From NCBI GenBank assembly GCA_964478165.1, contig CAYZGU010000002.1:1-64000 (forward strand): 64,000 nucleotides of DNA, given 5' to 3'. Positions 47,802-56,643 of this stretch are shown piece after piece. A program made the position numbers and the translations under genes. The number at the start of each line of letters is the position of its first letter. The first letter of the stretch is position 1. The notes under the pieces were generated by a model. It was given only the letters and a program-made list of their open reading frames with translations, was not told where the DNA came from and searched no databases. Source of the stretch: CAYZGU01 sp964478165. GTDB lineage: Bacteria; Poribacteria; WGA-4E; JAJDTR01.

Positions 47802-47838
47802 AAACATCAACCAGAAAGATACGACGGGGTTGATGTTT
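47802..47838. repeat. 11-bp hairpin
   Basis: AAACATCAACC (47802-47812) and GGTTGATGTTT (47828-47838) are perfect inverted arms with a 15-base loop. Position, between the FG-GAP remnant and the ribbon-helix-helix gene promoter, suits a terminator or operator. Confidence 0.5.
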
Positions 47839-47957
47839 GTGTGCAAGAAATCGTAGAATCTTAACATCGGAGTGCCTCAGCAAAGTTTCTCTTTAATGTT
47901 CTTGGCCAATGAGACACTTTCGTTGTCTTGGTGTCTCTCTCCAAGAAGGCCTATTGT

Positions 47958-48006
47958 TCTTGTTAATGTTGCCACAGTATGCTATAATAGTGTTACTACG
48001 GAAAAG
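47958..48006 (+). promoter_or_regulatory. Promoter module, copy 2 (repeated at 22624)
   Basis: TTGTTA (47960-47965) and TATAAT (47983-47988) with 17 bases between, ending in AAAAGG that merges into the ribosome binding site of the ribbon-helix-helix gene. 39 of 49 positions equal the copy at 22624-22672. Confidence 0.7.
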
Positions 48007-48016
48007 GAGTATTGAT

Positions 48017-48196
48017 ATGGCAAAGCCACTAAGATATGATGCGGTTTTGAGAGCCAGAATAACATCCGATCAGTTTCATTTTCTGAAAGCATATGCGGGA
48101 AGATATAATACCGATATGTCGCAAGTGGTCCGTGACTACATAGGTAGACTTGAAAAGTCAGAGAGGCGACGTGGCAGAAAGGAAGCAGCGAACTGA
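48017..48196 (+). CDS. Small ribbon-helix-helix (CopG/Arc-like) protein
   Basis: 59 residues: a strand (YDAVLRARITSDQFHFLKAY), then helix (GRYNTDMSQVVRDYIGRLE) and a basic tail (KSERRRGRKEAAN), the layout of RHH DNA-binding proteins. AAGGAG is seven bases before the ATG and a strong promoter lies just upstream. Such proteins are usually transcription repressors or antitoxins; no toxin-like gene follows, instead the DapA-like lyase begins 21 bases later, so it may regulate itself and that gene. The frame extends upstream to 47909 but has no start signal there. Confidence 0.75.
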   Translation: MAKPLRYDAVLRARITSDQFHFLKAYAGRYNTDMSQVVRDYIGRLEKSERRRGRKEAAN

Positions 48197-48217
48197 AGCT
48201 GCTTGGCGAAATGAAAA

Positions 48218-49138
48218 ATGGACAAGCGCTATCATCAGACCGTTCTCGTGAGTTGTGAGATTCCATGGGACGAGAACTTCCGTTTTATGGAAAATGCATT
48301 CCGCAATGAAGTGAAGGCCTTCCGGGAGATGGGCTACAACGATTTGTACATCTTCGGAACCGCCGGAGAAGGATATGCGGTAACAACCCCGATGTTCCAG
48401 CGGATTATCAAAGTCTTCCGTGAGGAAACCGATGTGCCCGGTGTAAATGCTATGGTGGGTATTATTGGGATGTCAACCAGCCAGGTGATGGAAAAACTTA
48501 AATGTGCCCACGAGGTGGGGTTTCGAATGTTCCAGCTTTCCTTGCCGTCCTGGGGAACGCTCACTGATAATGAGTGCATGGTTTTCTTTAGAGATGTGTG
48601 CGGAAGTTTTTCCGACTCAAAATTTCTGCATTATAATCTATCGAGGGCAGGCCGTGTACTTCAGGGCATTGACTACGGACGGCTTCAGGAAGCCATCCCG
48701 AACCTAGTGGCTACTAAGAATGGTGGATTGTCGAATCTGGCGATAGCCGAGATTATGACTGAGGCGTCAAAGCTCCAGCATTTCCTCGTGGAACCGGTCT
48801 TTCCGTACGGTTGTCTACAGGGTGAATGCTCACTACTGGCGTCCCTTGGACCTCTGTTCCCTTCGAAGTGTAAGATGTACTTTGAGTGTGGCCGCGACGG
48901 CCAGTTTGACAAGCTGTTTAAGTTGCAGGTAGAGTTCAAGCAGGTTACGGATGCTTTCTTTGATCCCGCTCGCGGCGTGGCTAGAATTGATGGTGCGTGG
49001 GATAAAATGATTGTACGCGCTAGTGGCATCGAAATGCCGCTGCGTTTGTTACCGCCGTATCAGGGAGTGGATTCCGAGAGCTATGAAGAATGCCTCGAAA
49101 ACCTGAAGGCTCGGTATCCGGAGTGGATCGCGTTGTGA
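48218..49138 (+). CDS. DapA/NanA-superfamily aldolase/lyase
   Basis: 306 residues, TIM-barrel Schiff-base aldolase of the dihydrodipicolinate synthase/N-acetylneuraminate lyase superfamily. GTAGEGYAVTTP is the GTTGE-type pyruvate carboxylate-binding motif near residue 49, FLHYNLSRAG holds the conserved Tyr near residue 140, and LVATKNGGLS the Schiff-base Lys near residue 166. These enzymes cleave or form 2-keto acids with pyruvate. Since a BNR sialidase lies at 40.8 kb, a sialic-acid-type lyase role is possible, but the sequence does not decide between subgroups. No good ribosome binding site. It follows the ribbon-helix-helix gene by 21 bases and may share its promoter. Confidence 0.85.
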   Translation: MDKRYHQTVLVSCEIPWDENFRFMENAFRNEVKAFREMGYNDLYIFGTAGEGYAVTTPMFQRIIKVFREETDVPGVNAMVGIIGMSTSQVMEKLKCAHEVGFRMFQLSLPSWGTLTDNECMVFFRDVCGSFSDSKFLHYNLSRAGRVLQGIDYGRLQEAIPNLVATKNGGLSNLAIAEIMTEASKLQHFLVEPVFPYGCLQGECSLLASLGPLFPSKCKMYFECGRDGQFDKLFKLQVEFKQVTDAFFDPARGVARIDGAWDKMIVRASGIEMPLRLLPPYQGVDSESYEECLENLKARYPEWIAL

Positions 49139-49479
49139 TGTTGAAGGGATGTCCAATTTGTTCAGCCCGTTGCTGGCAGGAGAATGCAAATAGTCATTAG
49201 TGGAATTTGAAGGACTGGTCTTAGTAGCAGAAGTGCTCCATTCTCCTGGGGCTCTCCTTTCGAGTTTAGCCAGTCAGAATCAATTTTCACAGGAGTTACA
49301 GTACCGTGTGGCACGATGGTGATTGCCAAGGTGCGTGTCTCTTTAGACTCTAATGTATATCTCAGCAAGTGCTGTCATGAACCTAGCCAACCGTGCCCAC
49401 CCAGAGAAGAGTTTTAACGGGAAAGGCTTTTCATCCTCAGTGGTAAGGTACACAGAGTGTGTTCATTTATTGTCCAGCT
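49139..49479. other. Gap beside the sulfatase remnant
   Basis: A minus-strand frame at 49162-49368 has no recognised product; it may be further remnant. No gene supported. Confidence 0.4.
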
Positions 49480-49620
49480 TTGTCCCTCTGACAACGTTTG
49501 GAGCATGTTTGCCACATGCCATTCAGCGCTTTGACGATTTTCGGGTGCTTGCTTGATAAGTCATTCAGTTCGTAACGATCGGTCTCCATGTTGTAGAGTT
49601 CTCACTTGTCGTGGCCTGTT
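49480..49620 (-). pseudogene. Remnant of a sulfatase C-terminus
   Basis: The minus strand reads DK-stop-ELYNMETDRYELNDLSSKHP then KIVKALNGMWQTCSKR, matching the standard sulfatase end (KWELYDM...DR-ELNDLA--HPE). The expected Trp codon is TGA. Upstream on the same strand (to about 49720) only fragments are suggestive. Only the last about 45 codons are recognisable, so this is an old relic. The sulfatase active-site C/S-x-P-x-R region is gone. Bases 49621-49974 hold no other gene. Confidence 0.7.
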
Positions 49621-49974
49621 GGAACATGTTGGCCTTGCGATTCTACGCTCTGGTCCTAGGCTTACGGTTTTCCATTTGCTTTTGCTAAATTCTGGTACAA
49701 TTGTATGGCAACCGAAATGTCATGTTTATATGCCGTGAACGCTGAGAGATGTTGCAGTTTTGAGGGAAAATCTACGATTTGCCCGGTTTGAGTTTTTTAT
49801 GAACGTTCCGCACCATCTGACATAGAAATATTTCAGGTTATCCGCGACATATAGCTGGACTTGAGCAGTTGGAGAAACGATAAAGGTTTTAGTCCGTGTT
49901 CTGAAGAAATAACCATTCGCTCATGAGCCATACTCCTCCAGGGATAGAATTGGTTCAAGTAAAGGCAAATAATT

Positions 49975-51432
49975 ATGCATCAGAACGACAGCGACACACC
50001 AGTATCCGACGAAATAGCACTCAACTACCACCTCATGCATCCGGGCGGTGACAGTGCTCCCGGAGATCCCAACGCGGCGTTTTGCCTAGATGGTACATAT
50101 CACCTGCACTATATCCTGCGTCAGACATGGCATGACCAGCGCTCGCATTGCTTTGTTCATGTTACTAGTCCGGACATGCTAAACTGGACCTGGCAGACGA
50201 CAAAGCTGCAGCCATCCTTCACTGGTCACGGTATGTACAGTGGAACGGGGTTTATCACAAGAGAGGGTGCGCCCGCTGTCATCTACCACGGTCAGGGCTC
50301 CGGCCGGAATTATATCGCGGTAGCTAAGGATAGAGCCTTGTCCTCCTGGAAAAAACCGCATCCGATTAATCCGAAAACACTCTTTGGAGAGGACGCGGAG
50401 ATGCACCACTGGGATCCTGATTGCTTCGTTATCAATGATACGTACTATGCTATCTCCGGTGGTATAGAACAGCCGATTATGAGGTCACAAGACCTCGTAA
50501 ACTGGAGCCACGTTGGCAATTTCCTGAAACACGAGATGCCGGAAGTTGCTATAGGCGAAGACATCTCGTGTCCTAACTTCTTCCGTCTCGGAGACAAGTG
50601 GGTGTTGTTGTGCATTAGTCATCCTTTAGGCTGTCGATATTATGTAGGTGACTGGGACGCAGACGCTGAGCAGTTTGTACCGGAAATACATGGACGCATG
50701 AACTGGCGACGTCCAGAACAGTCCATTTACCGCACCGAATATCGCGATTACTTTGCGCCGGAAAGCGTACTTACCACCGACGGTCGTCGCGTTATGTGGG
50801 CATGGATTGCTACTCTCCATGAGGACATCTTCCAGAGGACAGTACAGGCCCTACCACGTGAGCTTATTCTAGCAGACGATAACACTCTCCGTATTCGACC
50901 GTTGCAAGAACTCGAGAGGTTGCGCTATGATCGTTTGACCCTCAGAAACGTCACCGTTACGTTACCAGAGCGTTCGCACGGTAGTAGTGCCACTGAGCAC
51001 ATCGCTGATCTTGAGCATGACGCTTACGAAATTAAGATTACGGTAGATCCAGAACAAACCAAACGTAAACGATTTGGCTTCCAACTTTTTGCGGATGAAG
51101 CCAACGAAGGTTTATCCATTATGGTTCACCCAGAAAACGGTACGCTTCGCATCGGTACTACCGAATCCCCTTTTGCTGTTGCGGATCTGCCGGAAACGGA
51201 AGCCCTCGAATTACGAATCTTCGTCGATAAATACGTGGTAGAAGTTTTTGCCAATGAGCGACAAGCCGTTGTTGGTGTGCACATGGATTACCGCTCCGCC
51301 CATGGTTTGAAGGTATACACCTACGGCGACACGACAATAATTCGGGAGATTAACATCTGGAAACTGAAACCTACTAACCAGGGGTTTCTCGAAGCGAGAG
51401 AGAATCGAATCTGGCTGCCGGAAATGGAGTGA
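49975..51432 (+). CDS. GH32-like glycoside hydrolase
   Basis: 485 residues. Five-bladed propeller then a C-terminal beta-sandwich, as in GH32/GH68 fructosidases. Catalytic motifs in variant form: APGDPNAAF (nucleophile Asp of WMNDPN) near residue 31, HHWDPDCFV (RDP motif) near 145, and EDISCPNFF (ECP motif, acid/base Glu) near 194. YSGTGFI and WAWIATLHED are also GH32-like. The C-terminal part ends with LELRIFVDKYVVEVFANERQAV, the typical GH32C segment. No signal peptide is visible. It would hydrolyse beta-fructosides or a related sugar linkage. The next gene, also propeller-type, is convergent. Confidence 0.85.
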   Translation: MHQNDSDTPVSDEIALNYHLMHPGGDSAPGDPNAAFCLDGTYHLHYILRQTWHDQRSHCFVHVTSPDMLNWTWQTTKLQPSFTGHGMYSGTGFITREGAPAVIYHGQGSGRNYIAVAKDRALSSWKKPHPINPKTLFGEDAEMHHWDPDCFVINDTYYAISGGIEQPIMRSQDLVNWSHVGNFLKHEMPEVAIGEDISCPNFFRLGDKWVLLCISHPLGCRYYVGDWDADAEQFVPEIHGRMNWRRPEQSIYRTEYRDYFAPESVLTTDGRRVMWAWIATLHEDIFQRTVQALPRELILADDNTLRIRPLQELERLRYDRLTLRNVTVTLPERSHGSSATEHIADLEHDAYEIKITVDPEQTKRKRFGFQLFADEANEGLSIMVHPENGTLRIGTTESPFAVADLPETEALELRIFVDKYVVEVFANERQAVVGVHMDYRSAHGLKVYTYGDTTIIREINIWKLKPTNQGFLEARENRIWLPEME

Positions 51433-51574
51433 ATCAGGGAGAAAATTAGCGATGCCAAAATTTTTATCTTTCCGAGGTTTCCAGGTTAGTTGGCACTAAA
51501 AAATAGTGCATTTGTGGTAACAGATTCTGTCAGTTTTAAGAAGATGGGGAATGGGTGTCGGGTCCTTGCTTACA

Positions 51575-53263
51575 TCATGGATTTGTTTTTCGTGCCAACT
51601 CGAACTGGAAGGCATAGAGGCTGGCTTGGTGGAGGTGAAATATGAGTCTCACTGGTTTGTTCCATAGGGTTCGCACATCTGCATCTCCGTTCCAAGTAAT
51701 CGTATGCCAGATCTCGTTGGGATTATTTGAGTACGTCGGATCGCAATCCTCAACTGAGAACCCCTCGTAGGGCTGGAAATAGGGGTCGACTATTTCGACG
51801 CGTAGATAACCGCCATAGGCGTCAGAATTGACCTTGAGCGTGTTCCCTTCGAAGACGAACTGGCGCGTGATTACTTTGCCCCGCTCGTGTACTGGACTCA
51901 GCTTGGCCCAACCATCTTCGCGTAGGACCAGCCCCCCGACAGATCGTTTTCGTCGTGGGTGTTGCCCCAAATTTTGTTTCAAGCGCTCCCATTCGCGTTT
52001 TCCCTGTTCGAATGTTGTCTCAGGAACAATGGGATGGGGTTGTCTTGTGTACCAATGCTGTTTGTCCGGACAGGCCAGGTACGGAATCGTAATTTTGCCA
52101 TCGTACTCCAACATGCCGGCGGCAGTGTAGCAGACACAACCGTAATCGATGCTTCCGGGGCCCCGGTTCTCGACCCATGCTTCAGGTCCGCCGACCCGCT
52201 GCCATTGCCTGCCATCGCGGCTGGTATACAGACCCAGCCTTATGTGGGCTTGGTCTCTCCAGTTTCGTCCTTCGTGTACCTGCCATACTGGTTCAGCTAT
52301 GAACTCCCCAGGGATGCCAATATACAGATCTCCGACCTTACGCACCGACATCTCATGGAATTCCAGATGAGGTGCCAAATTGGGGTCCCCATCACTGGAA
52401 ATTACTATCTCTTTGGGAGACCAGTTGATGAAATCTTCGCTCTCCTGCCTCCCAATCTGGCGTTTGCGGTGGAGAAAGTTCCAATGGTGGGAATACTGGC
52501 TATAGGCAACCCATTTCTGGATGGCCTCATCCCAGATGATGCGCGATTCATGGTGGTGACGGTATGGGGTGTCAGCGCTGATGTCGGTCCACTGGAGACC
52601 ATCGGGCGAAGCCGCTACGGTAGTTGTGTTCTTGGAGAGCGTGTTGGTAACTGCTCCGGCAGCGATCCGACGTTCATTGTGTTCCTTGGCTCTACCATGG
52701 GCGCAATAAAGCATGAGGAACTTCCGGTCGGGGTCGCTTTGGTCATGGTTTAGCACAACTGTCACACCTGCCGTATCGCGCTGTACGATGTTGGTGGATT
52801 TGTGCTCTTTGTAGGACAAGCAAACCTTACTGAGGGGTTTTTCCCAATGCAGACAATCTGTAGACTCCGCGTAGCAAAGGACCTGTCCGGTGTTAAATGG
52901 ATCCCCGGTAAGGGATTGTGTATACCACAACTTGAACTTGCAGTCGGCGGAATCATGGATTGCGGCGACAGGAATTGGGTTGGCATGGCACGCCCACGGA
53001 AGGTCATCTACTTCGAGCATGGGTTCTTCGGCGCGATGGGGTTCGGGGAAGATGCGTTCGATATCTTCCAGATGGTCAAGTATGAAGTTGTCCAAGAACA
53101 GTTGCTTTTCTATACCGATGTGGAGGAAGGGAATCTCGTAATCGGGTTGAATGTAAGGATAATTATTGTCCACAGGGCGCTTCTCCGCCATTGTGTCTTC
53201 GATTTTCCCTTGTAGATCGAGTCGCTCAGTCACGGTTTTCTTTTCCGGTAGATTCATATTCAT
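51575..53263 (-). CDS. Five-bladed-propeller glycosidase-like protein
   Basis: 562 residues. IGIEKQLFLDNFIL opens the conserved part, followed by propeller text with blades such as FKLWYTQSL, YAESTDCLHWEKP, TVAASPDGLQWTD, YTSRDGRQWQRVG and a C-terminal beta-sandwich (VHERGKVITRQFVFEG, LKVNSDAYGGYLRVEI, VRLIFHLHQASLYAFQFE). Similar proteins, seen in Poribacteria and planctomycetes, are annotated as glycosyl hydrolase family 32/43/62-like; catalytic residues cannot be assigned safely. GGAGGA precedes the first ATG (53263) by three and the second (53257) by nine bases, so the second may be used. Its 3' end faces that of the GH32-like gene; the two probably serve one sugar-degrading function. Confidence 0.75.
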   Translation of the reverse strand: MNMNLPEKKTVTERLDLQGKIEDTMAEKRPVDNNYPYIQPDYEIPFLHIGIEKQLFLDNFILDHLEDIERIFPEPHRAEEPMLEVDDLPWACHANPIPVAAIHDSADCKFKLWYTQSLTGDPFNTGQVLCYAESTDCLHWEKPLSKVCLSYKEHKSTNIVQRDTAGVTVVLNHDQSDPDRKFLMLYCAHGRAKEHNERRIAAGAVTNTLSKNTTTVAASPDGLQWTDISADTPYRHHHESRIIWDEAIQKWVAYSQYSHHWNFLHRKRQIGRQESEDFINWSPKEIVISSDGDPNLAPHLEFHEMSVRKVGDLYIGIPGEFIAEPVWQVHEGRNWRDQAHIRLGLYTSRDGRQWQRVGGPEAWVENRGPGSIDYGCVCYTAAGMLEYDGKITIPYLACPDKQHWYTRQPHPIVPETTFEQGKREWERLKQNLGQHPRRKRSVGGLVLREDGWAKLSPVHERGKVITRQFVFEGNTLKVNSDAYGGYLRVEIVDPYFQPYEGFSVEDCDPTYSNNPNEIWHTITWNGDADVRTLWNKPVRLIFHLHQASLYAFQFELARKTNP

Positions 53264-53849
53264 CTTTCCTCCAAACTTATAAGAGTAACATCACAAACAT
53301 GATTTTAGTGGCTGTCATTGTAAGCCGATAACCCAATTTCCACCCAGTGTTCCCTCGAAAGAATAATAACAGTGCTTCTATTCGGTAGAACCCACAATTC
53401 AATCGATTCGCACGAAACGTATTGGGGGTATAATAGTCTTCGATTCTGTTTTGTCGAAGCTGGTTCCGAGACTAATCTAGTGAGATTTCTAGAAGTTATG
53501 TCCCCAGCCTCGGTCGTTTGGCAGTGGCCCTTCTGCCTATAGCCAGTAGCTATTTACAGATTGTCGCAAGAGCAGTATGATGTTACAATCTGGGCACCAG
53601 TGGCCTTTCCTTTTCATGTTTGGCGCGGGGGTGTCCACACTACAGGAAGAACGGATTACATTGGCATCTAATGAGTTTGTACTTGGGATGTTACCAACAT
53701 ACTACCTGTTTTGGCAGTATAGCATGGGGAAATAAATTTAGTCAAGGCGAGGGCTTGAGTTTCAGGCTGATAGAATTGATGCTAACATGGCAATGTTGTT
53801 AATTTTCATTTTGTCATGCTGAACGAGAGATTTTTGCTGGAGAAAACCT
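53264..53849. other. Gap without a recognised gene
   Basis: About 590 bases between divergently transcribed hydrolase and dehydrogenase genes. No frame with a recognisable product; presumably carries both promoters. Confidence 0.5.
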
Positions 53850-54943
53850 ATGAAAACCTATCGGGCTGGGATCATTGGTCTCGGGCGTATGGGTAGCACC
53901 TTCGATGATGAAATTACTCAGGGAGGTTCGCTTTTTCTACCCTACTGCCATGGTCCGAGCTACCACGCTGCTCCAAACGTCGAACTGGCAGCGGGAGCGG
54001 ATATAAACCACGAACAAGCTGCGATTTTCGGTGAACGTTGGAGCGTGAGCCCTAATCATCTTTACCGCGATTACAGAGAGATGCTGGCTAAAGAAAGCCT
54101 AGACCTTCTTAGTGTGTGTACGACCACGAGGATTCGATCTGCCATTGTGCAGGATGCCGCTTACGCTGGTGTCAAAGGAATCTGGGTGGAAAAACCAATA
54201 GCCTTGAGCTTGGAGGAAGCTGATACCATGGTGCATCTTTGTCGTAAGAAAGGTGTCTCGCTGGCGGTAAACTGTGCGCGTCGATGGAATCCGTTGTTCG
54301 GCGAGGCACGACGACTGTCGATGCTGGTGAGATTGGAGAAGTTCTACAGGTGACTGTCTATGCTCAATGTGGCCTCTCTCACAATGGAAGTCATGCTATT
54401 GATGTACTGCGTTACATGGCGGGTGGACATGTAGAATGGGTTTTTGGAGAGATGGAATCGGACGAAGCCGCTGCCGGTGAGGATGACCTGATGGGAAATG
54501 GTTATCTCGTGTTTGACAATGGCGTTCGCGCTTATTTCCGGAGCATGCCCACTGGATCTGCCTCTTCGGAAGTTGACGTTATTGGTACAACAGGACGCAT
54601 CCGCTCCCAAAATAACGGAGAGGAATTTGAACTCATTCGGACGATTTCCGGTGGTCGCCGCGGCTTAGGCGTCCCAGCAAAGTGCCCGTTTCCCTGGCCG
54701 GCACGCATCCAAGGAGTGGGGTTGACGATTGTTGCGGATCTAATCAACGCGATTGAAACAGGACAGTCCACAAAATGTTCAGGAGAGGATGGGCTGGAGG
54801 CGTTGGAAGTGGCGATTGCCATGCGGGAATCGCATCGAAAAGGTGGTATCAAAATTAATCTTCCGTTGACGGATAGGAGTCTACGCATTTTCTCATCGGA
54901 AATCCGAGGAGATGCGGTTCCCGCCCGAATTCGTCGGAGGTAG
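53850..54943 (+). pseudogene. Gfo/Idh/MocA dehydrogenase with one frameshift
   Basis: The first frame (53850 to about 54310) has the NAD-binding N-terminus YRAGIIGLGRMGSTFDDE, LDLLSVCTT, and GIWVEKPIALSLEEAD with the EKP motif. The second frame (about 54315-54943) continues directly with DAGEIGEVLQVTVYAQCG and SHNGSHAIDVLRYMAGG (catalytic His area) to a normal C-terminus. Together they make about 364 residues of a complete sugar dehydrogenase, so a single one-base indel near 54305-54320 is the only defect. It could be a recent pseudogene or a sequence error; no homopolymer run is at the site. Confidence 0.85.
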
Positions 54944-55481
54944 GCATTGACATAGTAAGATGATGAAGCACTTTGCTGTGGCTGTTGATGCGAGAAATCC
55001 GCCGCCTTTTGAGGGGACCCGGCGTTTTTCGAGTTTTTAACCGGATTGCGTTTGAGAGCTTATCAGCTTATCATTGGAGAGGAGATCCGTAAATGTGAGA
55101 GAAATCTGGAAACCCACGTGAGTATCGTCTTGAAAGGATCTTCTTACTAAAATCATCGAGGATGTTTTTTAAGCGGGATGCTTGACATTACTTGATTATA
55201 TTGTTACGACTTGGCCAACTATGATTTCGGCGATTGCGGTACGGTTAATAATTGGGCATCTCGCCGAAATATTTGCTCCTGAGTACGATTTGCGATTTAC
55301 TAAAAAAGCAGGCGTTAATAGGATCTGCGTCAACGGAAAATTGCGGTTCCCCGAGTTCGATGTTTGTCGTCCAAGGGGACAGTATCTTCCGCTGATTTGT
55401 TTGTCTTGAGTCGTTTTGACCCGAAGCCATAATTACGAAGAGTTTTCGAATGATGGCTTCGGTAGCCAATGGTCGCACCTA
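54944..55481. other. Gap without a recognised gene
   Basis: 540 bases between convergent genes. No recognisable frame. Confidence 0.5.
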
Positions 55482-56564
55482 CTAATCTACCCATGCTTGA
55501 CGTAAGAGTTGAATCCAGTTTCCGTGCATGATGGCAGCGATGTCATTATCTTTGTAGCCGCGATCTGCCAGGAGTCCCACCAGCTTCTGTAAATCCGCGA
55601 TAGTGTCCAAATCCGACGGCGATTGCTCCCGACCGTAACCGCCGTCCAAGTCGGTACCAATCGCGGCATGGCGGCTGTCCCCCGCCAATTGACAAATATA
55701 GTCGATGTGGTCAACGACAGTGGACAGCGTTATGCGATGATTCGAACTTTGATCTATAGTAAAACCAAATTGCAGCTGCCAGACGTCTAAAGCCACTCCG
55801 ATTACACCATCCCGTTGAATGATAGCCTGTAACTGTTCGTCGCTGAACTGGCGTTGATGTGGAACCAGTGTTCGGCAGTTGTTGTGACTGGCTAACACCC
55901 TTCCATGGTAGTGGTCTAAAGCTTGCCAGAAGGCTTGATCTGAGCAGTGTGTTAGGTCGAGTAGCACTCCTAAGCGTTCCATTTCGGAGAGCAGGTGCGG
56001 ACCTAACTCGGTCAAACCCAGATCAGTGCCCGTTCCACCGGCGTAACGTCCAGGGCCGTAGTGTGTTAGGCCGAGCAATCGTAGACCGGCGATCCACCAT
56101 TCTTCTAGATGCGATGGTTCGCCAATTGAATCTGCACCTTCCATACTTACCACAAATCCCAGAGGAGGTGTGCTATCTGAATCCACATGAGACTTTGACT
56201 CCCACGTGCTCCATTCTATGATGTGAGTTTCCAGGTCAGTTCGAGTTTCGATGATGCGAATGTGGTCCATTTGTTCTAGGGCACGATAGTAAGCCAATTG
56301 GCCTCGAGTAACTCCATAGGACTGGGCAAGTGACGCATAATCTGTGTAGTCCACGGGTCGGCCAGTAGATCTCGCAAAAAGGGTGGCGAAACAGAGCGCA
56401 ATCCGTCCCTGTTGCATTTCAGGAAGGGCGACGGTGCCCTGGGCGCGTCCCTTGCCCTGCGTGTGGTTTTCTTGCGTTCGAATGGTGTGGACGGAACTTA
56501 GCAAGTCCCGGTTGCATTGCAGCGCATTCCAGGACAGGTCCAGGTGAGCATCGATGATGAGCAT
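55482..56564 (-). CDS. Membrane-dipeptidase (M19 renal dipeptidase) family hydrolase
   Basis: 360 residues from the ATG at 56564, which has AGGAGG five bases upstream (the frame extends to 56606). Amidohydrolase barrel with the M19 binuclear zinc set: IIDAHLDLSWN (HxD) at the start, VVSMEGADSIG (bridging Glu), LGLTHYGPGRY, LLDLTHCSD and LASHNNCRTL (further His ligands), and IGTDLDGGYGREQSP (the GSDFDG-type motif). These enzymes cleave dipeptides, often with a D- or dehydro residue at the C-terminal side. No signal peptide at this start. It lies 79 bases after the PhyH gene on the same strand. Confidence 0.9.
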   Translation of the reverse strand: MLIIDAHLDLSWNALQCNRDLLSSVHTIRTQENHTQGKGRAQGTVALPEMQQGRIALCFATLFARSTGRPVDYTDYASLAQSYGVTRGQLAYYRALEQMDHIRIIETRTDLETHIIEWSTWESKSHVDSDSTPPLGFVVSMEGADSIGEPSHLEEWWIAGLRLLGLTHYGPGRYAGGTGTDLGLTELGPHLLSEMERLGVLLDLTHCSDQAFWQALDHYHGRVLASHNNCRTLVPHQRQFSDEQLQAIIQRDGVIGVALDVWQLQFGFTIDQSSNHRITLSTVVDHIDYICQLAGDSRHAAIGTDLDGGYGREQSPSDLDTIADLQKLVGLLADRGYKDNDIAAIMHGNWIQLLRQAWVD

Positions 56565-56643
56565 GAAGCCTCCTATTTGTGATAATAGCCGAAGCCCGGT
56601 GGACAAGGCCTGAATCAGCGTTGTTTATGTAGCACAATACGTC

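Noticed and set aside
49604..49610. In-frame UGA in the sulfatase remnant as a second Sec codon
   Set aside because: It replaces a Trp (TGG to TGA), not a Cys, in a relic whose active-site part is missing, so it is a nonsense mutation.
51959..52753. 264-codon plus-strand open frame
   Set aside because: Fully antisense to the propeller hydrolase at 51575-53263, which has the family motifs and ribosome binding site.
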